Below, in pieces: positions 56,404-64,000 of a stretch of 64,000 nucleotides of DNA (positions are counted from its first letter, which is position 1; each line of letters starts with the position of its first letter). The stretch is from NCBI RefSeq assembly GCF_001704415.2, contig NC_030817.1:57645550-57709549 (forward strand), given 5' to 3'. A program made the translations under genes and the position numbers. The notes beneath the pieces were generated by a model. That model was given only the letters and a program-made list of their open reading frames with translations, had not been told where the DNA came from and searched no databases. Source of the DNA: Capra hircus. Taxonomy: Eukaryota; Chordata; Mammalia; Artiodactyla; Bovidae.

Positions 56404-58640
56404 TGCTTATATGGCTAATTGCTTATATGGGTCTTGCCAATGACAGAATAACAAAGCTCGATAAGTTCATCCATGCCCTGTGAACTTTGTACACTGAAGG
56501 GGAACCATCCAAACAAGAGCTCCCAGGGAGGTCTAGCCTGGCCACTCCAGAGGGTGAAAAGTCAAATATGTAAGCTCTGAAGATACCAACTGTGGTTTTT
56601 AAACTCTTTGTCATTCCTGGCTTATTACTTTGGACATACTGGGATTTCAATCAGTGAGATAGAAAAGGATGCAGGTAACTGACTGGATTGTCTATGAAAC
56701 CGTGAGTCAGGACACCTGAGTTTTACGTTTGTTCTGCATAACTAAATGCACTTGGGCACATCTCTTTGCCTCTGATGGCTGAGGGATCTCTATTTGTGAA
56801 CTAACTCAGAGTGAATCCAGTTTCTCGGGACCTCATATTCACTTTCTACCTGACTGGCTACCTATCACATAAATTAGGTACCAATGGAGTAGGGGCTCCA
56901 TACATGTCTGCAACTGACTACCAACTCTGCCTCTGAGAGCACTAGCCAGAAAAGAGGCTCCCAGGCAGCTCAGAGCAAATGGACCCTGAATTTTTTTCCC
57001 AGGCAGAGTTCTTCCTGGAAGACCAAAAGTAAAAAGTATCTGCGAGGCATGTGAGTATTTTTGACCACAAGAGGGCACCCCAGCCTCACTCCACGCACCC
57101 GGCACCTGGAAAGAGACAGGCCAACAGCGTAGTCGTCTCCAGTGAGCATAAGTCTTCCCTTGGGTATGGCTGGGGCCAAGACAAGATGCCTGGCATGCAG
57201 ACACAGGTGGACACAGGACAAGGGAGCAGTGAAGACTGCAGGGGTGGCAGGACCCGCAAGGGGCCAGAGAGAGAGAGGGACTTGCTCGGGTCATAGAGTG
57301 CCTAGACCTGGAGTGAGGGCTCACCAAGGCCCCCACCCACTTGAGGACGAATGCCGTACTTAGTTTCATAGGGAAAAACCTCTCCCTGTGAGCATCTCAG
57401 AGTCTGCACATGTCTTGACTTGAGCGCACAGTGAAGAAGGGGCCAGAAGTCAGACTGGGATGAGTCTTGAATACCTGACTCCAGCCATCTACCCATAGGC
57501 TCTAGAGGACCAGGAAGGAAAGCTCTTTGAAATCATGAAAGTGTATTTTGGCCTGACTCATCTGGTGGCTGTAAACAGAAAGAGCTTTATATATATACGT
57601 CTCCATGCAATGTATAAGCAAGACATATTTGGGAGTATGGTCTTTGGGGGAAATCCTAGTGATGACCACTGCTCTTTGTTCCCCTTTTATGGTGCTTCTG
57701 CCTCCATCTCTTCTGAGCTAGTTTCCAGGAGATATACTCTGTTGGTTCCAGGAAGAAGAACCCAGGGCTAGAGAAGCAGGCACATTTGAGACATCTCTGC
57801 GGTGAGAGCCCACCTTCACCAGAGGATGGAATCTGAGTGTCTCGCTCTGGAAGCCAAGAGGGGTGACCTTGGGGTGGAAAACGGAGCATCTCCCTCCATA
57901 TCCACCTCTCAAGTCTCCCATGTAGCTGTTCTGAGAAGCCAAGCGCAGAACCACACCACTACAGGCTCACAGGAGGGTCTGTACTCATGCAGGGAGGAAG
58001 CAATGGGGCAGCATGGGGGCAGGAGTGGGCACCAGCCATCTGGAACCACTGACTCCTAATCTTCCCCTTCCTGGTTACCCCCCATTTCAGTTCCTCCACA
58101 GATCAGGCCCTCAGACCCCAGGCTGGACCTTGAGAACAGGGACTGTACCTCATCCTCCACCTCAGCCCCAAACACAGGCTCCGCAGAGCAGATGCTCAGG
58201 GGATTTATTTGCCCAAGGGAAGGATGAATGGGTGGAGGTGTGATACTTCCCCAGGGGTGATAAGAACCCCAGAGTTCAGTGCCTCACCGTGGCACTCACT
58301 GCCAAATGTGACTTTAACACCTCTCCAAACTTGAACTTCCTATTCATGAAATGGAGATAGCTGTTCTCTAGACTACATCCCAAAGACAAGAGGATTCATG
58401 GCGAAGCCTGTGAACTTCGGTCCCGTTATCCTCATGTGGTTACATTATTGAAAACAACAAACTCAAGCACTTCATCATTAGTAAGAACTCCTTCAGGCAG
58501 TGCTGAGGATACAGTCACTCACAGACCCTAATGAGATACTCAGACACAGGTGGTTGATATTGACACATGAGTAATCCTGCTCTGGCCAAACTAGGAAACA
58601 AGTCCACTCTAAGAGATTTCTGAGGATGAACTGGGAGACT
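56404..58640. other. Intergenic, no recognised gene
   Basis: Old repeat traces only (MIR-like at about 58270-58440). Minus-strand open frame 57369-56839 (176 codons) has no recognisable domain and no splice or promoter support. Confidence 0.45.
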
Positions 58641-58644
58641 GGGC

Positions 58645-58868
58645 TTGGCATATATACCCTACCACGTGTAAGATAGATAGGTAGTGAGAGCCGCCTGTAG
58701 AGCACGGGGAACGCTACTCAATGCTCTGTGGTGACCTAAATGGGAAGGAAATCCAAAACAGAGGGGAGAGATATATATATAGCTGATTCACTTTGCTGAA
58801 TAGCAGAAACTAAAGCAACATGACATTGTAAAGCAACCACACTCCCATAAAAATTAATTTAAAAAGAG
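58645..58868 (+). mobile_element. L1_BT 3' end
   Basis: CTGTAGAGCACGGGGAACGC, TACTCAATGCTCTGTGGTGA, AGCTGATTCACTTTGCTGAA and CCCATAAAAATTAATTT. Confidence 0.85.
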
Positions 58869-61800
58869 CTTTGCTCACCCTTATCCAGTCAACCTTTTTT
58901 CCCTCCCACACACCCTAACGGTTGTAGCCTTTGCTTTTCTCTTGTTGGTTGATTTCTTAGCCAGGTTACTAGAGAGGCTTGGGGAATGGCTGGCCCTTCT
59001 AACTGCTCAAGTAGGGTTTCTCTGGTCCCCATGACGTCCCTCCAGAGTCCCCCAGGAGTGCTGGCCTTCATGGGGTCCCTATGACCCAGAAATCCCCAGA
59101 ATCATTTAACTGTGAATGGTAATACCAGAAAACCAGGGTCTTGAGCCTTCTGCCTGCTTTTGGACCTTCTTAACTTTGGTTTCCATAAGTGCAAAAAATA
59201 GGTAATAGTGCCTTTCTTGCTTATCTCATAGGGCTTCTGAGAATCACCAGAGACAGCATATGCAAACATGTTTTATAAACTATAAAGCTGTATATGAATG
59301 TATTACTATTACTTTCTGCTGCTGCTGCTGTTGTCAGAGCTCTAAAATCCTACATGATTTGATCAAAAGGCTAAAGTCAGATCCAAAGGTGCGTAAGTGC
59401 CAACAGCTAGCTCTGGGTGCCTGTAGATGGTTTCCAGGGCTCCTGGGTCCCTGCCCTCTCCTTCCTCCACCTCTCCTCCCAGCAGGGGAAGGGTTAAACG
59501 CCTTTCGAGGATTTAATACACTGTTAGAAAAATAACCAAGGAGAGTATAAATTAGCATCAACTCAATTTCATTTCTGGTTCGGGATGAAAGAAAGAGGAA
59601 CCTGTGTTCTTTGAAGATGACTGCAGTGAATATGTATGGACTACCTCCCCTGGAAGAGGCCCGTTTCTGCACTTTCATTGACTCCCACAGCAGCCCTGTG
59701 AGAAAAGGGCACAGATTTGCAAAGAAATACGACATTCAGAGAGGAAAGATGGGCTCTCACGGAACTATACAGCCATTCTTTAGTTCTTAGACTCCTCCTA
59801 CTGAGTTGAGTTGCATTTTCTCTACCGTGCACAGAGATGCAGAGACACAGTCTTGGTTCTTGCATGCCCAGATGGGTCTTGCAGACCCAATGATTCTGTC
59901 CTCCAGGTTAAAAAGCCAGAGAGACTGCACAGGGCTAGACTGAAGCTAGATCAGTCACTGGGGGCCCTCTTTTCGCCCCCGATCAGGGAGCAGCACGCAG
60001 GAATCCAGGGAGAGGTCAGGCCGGAGTGTGGCAGGTAGGAGACACGAGCTCTAATGCTGATTGAAACTGCAGAGGCCGCCAAGCGCACGGCCATCCTGTG
60101 CCTGCTGCCCCTCTGCCTGGAGGTTAGAGAGCATGTGTGTGGTTCTGGAAGAGCCATGTGGGGCAACGGACTGGGAATCAGGAGACACGGGTAGAGCACA
60201 CCTTGGCCACTATCTTCCTGACCTCAGAGCAAATTTCGTCACCTCTCTGTGCTTCGATTTCCTCATCTGTAAAATGGGAGAGGGGACTGGATCAGAGTCT
60301 CCATGCTGAATTCTGATGGGGAAGAGCCCTTCTGATGGTCTGCTCTGAGGTCAAGAAGACAAAAATGGCCCAAGGGCACCTGACCTCACTCACTGACTTC
60401 CTTCAGACCCCTGCTGGGGCTCCCGCTCGCTCACTCAGCCCAGCCAGAAGCCAGAGGGTGAGGGGGGCCCGTGGATGTTGTCCACGCTGCCCAGAGGGTG
60501 TGGGTGGGCTGTGTGACAAAGCGGGGAGATCCAGGGCAAACAGGAGCTCAGGCCCCTTTCTGGTCAGCTCTGCAAACACTGCCGGGCCAGTGCCCAGCCT
60601 CTCTCCTTACAAGGGTGCGCTCTCAGCTCCTATGGCCCCTCTTCTTGCCTGAGGGAGCACTTCAGGGAGGAGGGCTCACTGTCCCGGAGGCGGCCCGCCC
60701 CAGTGGAGGCCCTGTGGATGGACAGAGGCAGGAGAGGATGCAGCCAAGTAGAGAGATTTTTGCTCTCTCCTCCTGACACTATGTGGTAAAGTCTTTGCTC
60801 CCTTCCAGGGTCCCTTTCTGGCACTCTCCCTAAAGCCTGCCCTGAAAGCTTTGCCCTGTTTCTCAGGGACATCTGTGTTCTGTCAGGGAGCTCCTGGAGA
60901 TCAAAAAGCCTGGATTCCGGACCTCTGCAAATGAGGCAACACAGGCATGACAGGCAGAGCAGAGGGAAGGCGTGAGGGTGACAGCCTGAGCCCTCCATTT
61001 ACCTGCACGGACTCCCCTGGAAGCTCAGTGTCAGGGCTTGGGAACCTGCTCACTTGTGAAGGCTCCAAGAGAAACCACATTCTTAAAAACACTGGCCAGG
61101 TAGCAGTACCCAATGACCCAGTTGGGGTGATGAGCCTTGCCCCCAGCCCAGGAAGTACAGAGCTGGCTTCAGGCCAGGGCCTCGACTCGCATCCGCTTGA
61201 CGCCAGCCTCGTCCATGTGAAGCAGTATGGGAGGCATTACACTTATGAAGGCGGCCTCCTCCACCATGGGGGAAGACTTCAGTGCCGATGGGAAGGGACC
61301 TCCAAGTAAAAGAGGCCAGATTATTCCAAGGCCTAAAATCATTCCAGAAAGAAAGAAGTATTTCAAGTAATCAGATCAGCTGGAAAGGAAGAAGGTGCTT
61401 TCTAAATGGGGAGTCAGGACCTGGCCACTGCTGACTTCAGCTTACTGTGTCCTTGTCTGGAAGCCCTGACACCTCCACGCTAGGTCCAAACGCGACTGTC
61501 CACTGAGGCCTCTCTGCAAAGACCTCACCCTGAAAAAGGCCCCCGTCCAGCTGCAGAGGCCCTCCTGGGATGGCTTCAGGGCTTCCCTCCTCCTCCTGTC
61601 AGACGCAGGCCCTGCTCAGTAAAGCGTGAAGGAGGCCCCCCAGGGAAGCTGCAGGAACAGGGGCCTTTAAATTATGAAGCAGCTTTCTTAGCCCCTCTCA
61701 GAAAGGCCCAGGTGCCCCAGCTAAATAATTCACTACCTCAGGAAGACCCGGTGGCTCCTGCACAGCTGAAGTAGGTCAGGCATTGGTCTGGCCCCGGGTG

Positions 61801-63180
61801 GGGCTGCGGGCCTCTGTGCCGCTTCCCCAACCAGCACTAGGCGGGCGCCAGGCTGGGAAGGCCTTGCTTGCTTGGCAAGTGCAGAGCGGGTCCAAACACT
61901 GTAGAGGGGTCCAGGCAAGAGAAGCGTCAAGCCCCCTCCTCTTGCTGGCGTGAACACAGCCACCAACCCCCTCTCCTCCCAAAGCCTCCCTCTGGAGCCC
62001 AGACAACCCACTCACCGGCCACCCAGTTTCTTAGAGAGCCAGGGCCTGGCCAGGCTCCGCCTCCCTCACAGCAGCTGGGGGGCAGCCTCCCTTCACATGC
62101 AGGTACCAGCTGGGCCTGCACATGTCACCCGAGAGCCTTTCACAGCAGACAGGCTCATCAGCAGGACACCTCAGATACAGGCAGCTCAGTGCAGGCCTGG
62201 GATTCAGGAGAGCAGGTGAGGCAGGAGTGGAGAGGGACACCAGGGGCACCTCGGTGACCAGGTGAGGAGCTGACCAGGGCCGGCCACAGCCACTGCAGCT
62301 TCGCTTGATTAAGGCTGGAAGGAAGCCCAGCAGGAGGGGGGCTCTGGGGCCTCCTCTCCTGCCCTCCCCTTCTAAGCTCAGCCTTGAGTCAGGCTAGGAA
62401 GGGTTCGGGGGTGGAGGGAAGGGCCAGGGGATGAGGGCAGGGGGTGGAGACGTTAAAGACAAACAGCCATCAGGGCAGTGCTCCCACCCTCCAGAAGGAA
62501 AGAACTTCAAACCACCATTTCACAGATGAGGAAACTGAGGCCCTGAACTGCAAAAGGGAAGAATCAGGGTCAGCTGCTGGCATCCTGACAGGATCCAGTG
62601 CAGCCCGGGGTCTAAGCACCTCACCATTTCCCTGACCTCTGTACCCACACCCAGCAAGAACCAGCTCAGGAATGGAGCTGCAGCTGGGAGCCTGCAGGGT
62701 GGGCGGGCTTAACCCTTCCAGGCCCAACTCCCCAGTTCTCTGCTTGTCTAGCACAGGGACGAGACACACACCGAGGACACTCCCGCAGGAGCCCAACCTC
62801 TGAAACCACAGTCCTCCTCTATGCAAGGGCTGAAAAGGCCATGGAGTAAGGCCAGCCAGAAGACACCATCGGAAACCATGAAGGTCCCATCTGGGTGCTT
62901 AACCTGGGTGCAGGGAGTCTCCGCCCCCATCCTCAGACAAGCAAGCAAAGAATGAATTAAACACAGGCTGGGCTGATAGACAGGCCCCTGCTGCATGACC
63001 CCTGGCGGGTCACTTCCTTGGCAGACTCAAGTCACACAAGAGGGCAGGAGGGAGAGGCCACATGAACCGAGGCCCGGGCCTGCCTTGCCTTCTCCCCTTG
63101 AGCCCCAGCACCTGTCCTCTGGCTGCGCCCAGCGATGCCCGTCTGCAACTCAAGGAAGCACAGGTCGGAGAGCAGTTACT
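58869..63180. other. Intergenic, GC-rich, repeat-poor stretch upstream of RBPMS2 3' end
   Basis: About 4.3 kb with no BovB, Bov-A2, Bov-tA or CHR copy recognised. Only MIR traces are seen, at about 60170-60300 (TTCCTCATCTGTAAAATGGG) and 62505-62560 (CACAGATGAGGAAACTGAGG), plus a short CTG run at about 59318. No exon of a recognised gene. Confidence 0.5.
60170..60300 (-). mobile_element. MIR SINE fragment, inverted
   Basis: ACGGACTGGGAATCAGGAGA-like text, CACCTCTCTGTGCTTCGATT and TCCTCATCTGTAAAATGGGA, the classical inverted MIR core. Confidence 0.75.
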
Positions 63181-64000
63181 TTGGATGATTTTTTTTTTAT
63201 TTTGCGTTTCATATATTATCCAGTTTCACATTCTCACAGGATCAGCAATTACAACAGCCACCTCGTCTCCCAAGTCTGAAAACGGCAAGACGGCCACGGC
63301 CGCGGCCAAAGGTGAAGCACTGATGTGCTCACGAAACAAAAAATTGCACAATTTTTCCTTCATTTTTCTTAAACTAATGGCTGACGCTAAGGCTCACTGC
63401 TGGAGAACGGAAACCCTTTTCTTCTTCATGCCTCAAACGAAAACGTTAAACTTATCTGACAAGGCGGACAAGGTCTCTTCAATAATTAATTGCACACACA
63501 CACGAAAAAATCCTTTATGTTGCATAAATATTTTGTTACACAGGGTACAAAAATACTTTCACTTTTTTGGTTGGTTTCAAAGTTTGGAAAGAACGAGGAA
63601 CCACGGCAGGGGTGGGGAGCACCGGGGAGAGGTAAGCGAAACGGGTAGAGAAAGGATTTTCTTAATTGTTGTTGGCCCATCTGAGGAGGAGGAAACAGAA
63701 GACCCCGATTTGAAATGACCAGGAAAATGCTCTGTCTTGGCTGGGTGGTCCTTCCTGTTCAGCCTGGAAGTGAGTGGGGTGGTGGGGGCGGGGGGGTGCC
63801 AGCCGCCGGGCGGAACTGGCTGCGGGGCTTGGTCCTCACTGAAGCGGGGTGGGTGCAGGGCAGGGGTGTGGGGAGAGGGACCTGGAATGATGAGCTGTTA
63901 GTGGCCAGGCCTTGTTGCCATGGTGACACAATGTGAGAACAAACTGTACACTCACATATACACAAGTTTAAGTGTCTTAATTCATGCCAGAAAACATGCA
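63181..64000 (-). other. RBPMS2: Probable RBPMS2 3' UTR (distal part)
   Basis: In mammals RBPMS2 follows OAZ2 on the same (minus) strand. The minus strand here has AATAAA at 63201-63196 followed by an A-rich run, in sequence with no ruminant repeats and with evenly mixed composition. No open frame with RRM or other recognised protein sequence is present, so this would be UTR only, with the coding exons beyond 64,000. Assignment rests on synteny and the poly(A) signal, not on sequence recognition. Confidence 0.5.
63196..63201 (-). terminator. RBPMS2: Candidate RBPMS2 poly(A) signal
   Basis: AATAAA on the minus strand (TTTATT on plus). The cleavage site would lie at about 63180. An A-rich run directly follows the hexamer. 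Confidence 0.5.

Noticed and set aside
56839..57369. Minus-strand open frame of 176 codons
   Set aside because: Hydrophobic, low-information translation in repeat-derived and GC-rich intergenic DNA, with no recognisable family.
63062..63718. Plus-strand open frame of 218 codons
   Set aside because: It lies antisense to the likely RBPMS2 3' UTR, has no recognisable domain and no supporting splice or poly(A) signals.
1..64000. CRISPR arrays, operons or bacterial-type defence systems
   Set aside because: The DNA is clearly mammalian nuclear; the only short regular repeats are SINE tails and microsatellites.

Overview
This is ruminant nuclear genomic DNA, most likely cattle or another bovid. 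The evidence is the dense load of ruminant-specific repeats: BovB/RTE LINEs, Bov-A2 and Bov-tA SINEs with AGC tails, CHR-type tRNA-Glu SINEs and L1_BT 3' ends. The exon order matches the known mammalian block ZNF609 - OAZ2 - RBPMS2 (human 15q22.31). Species and chromosome are inferred; no search was run.

Layout. (1) 1-11,801 is a ZNF609 intron, filled with L1, BovB, SINE and a broken gammaretrovirus-like provirus. (2) 11,802-18,910 (+) holds the last six coding exons of ZNF609 (about 1,087 residues, the C-terminal three quarters of the protein). A 3' UTR follows from about 19,219 to about 23,475 with two candidate poly(A) signals. (3) 24,935-37,700 (-) is the whole of OAZ2, convergent with ZNF609. 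Five coding exons give a 189-residue product, but only if the ribosome makes the antizyme +1 frameshift at UCC-UGA in exon 2. A well-formed H-type pseudoknot lies just downstream. The promoter is a CpG island at about 37.0-37.9 kb. (4) 38-54 kb is intergenic and crowded with SINEs and LINEs, plus a perfect 104-bp tandem duplication. (5) 54-63 kb is intergenic with few ruminant repeats, becoming GC-rich. (6) 63.18-64.0 kb is probably the 3' UTR of RBPMS2 (-); no coding exon of that gene lies in the window.

How the genes work. ZNF609 is a nuclear transcription regulator. OAZ2 is a polyamine-induced inhibitor of ornithine decarboxylase and of polyamine uptake; its frameshift is the sensor. They are neighbours by synteny and I see no sign that they are functionally linked.

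I did not find a convincing undescribed gene system. The most informative signals are the OAZ2 recoding module, tandem splice donors that straddle the ZNF609 stop codon, a nested truncated provirus and the 104-bp duplication.
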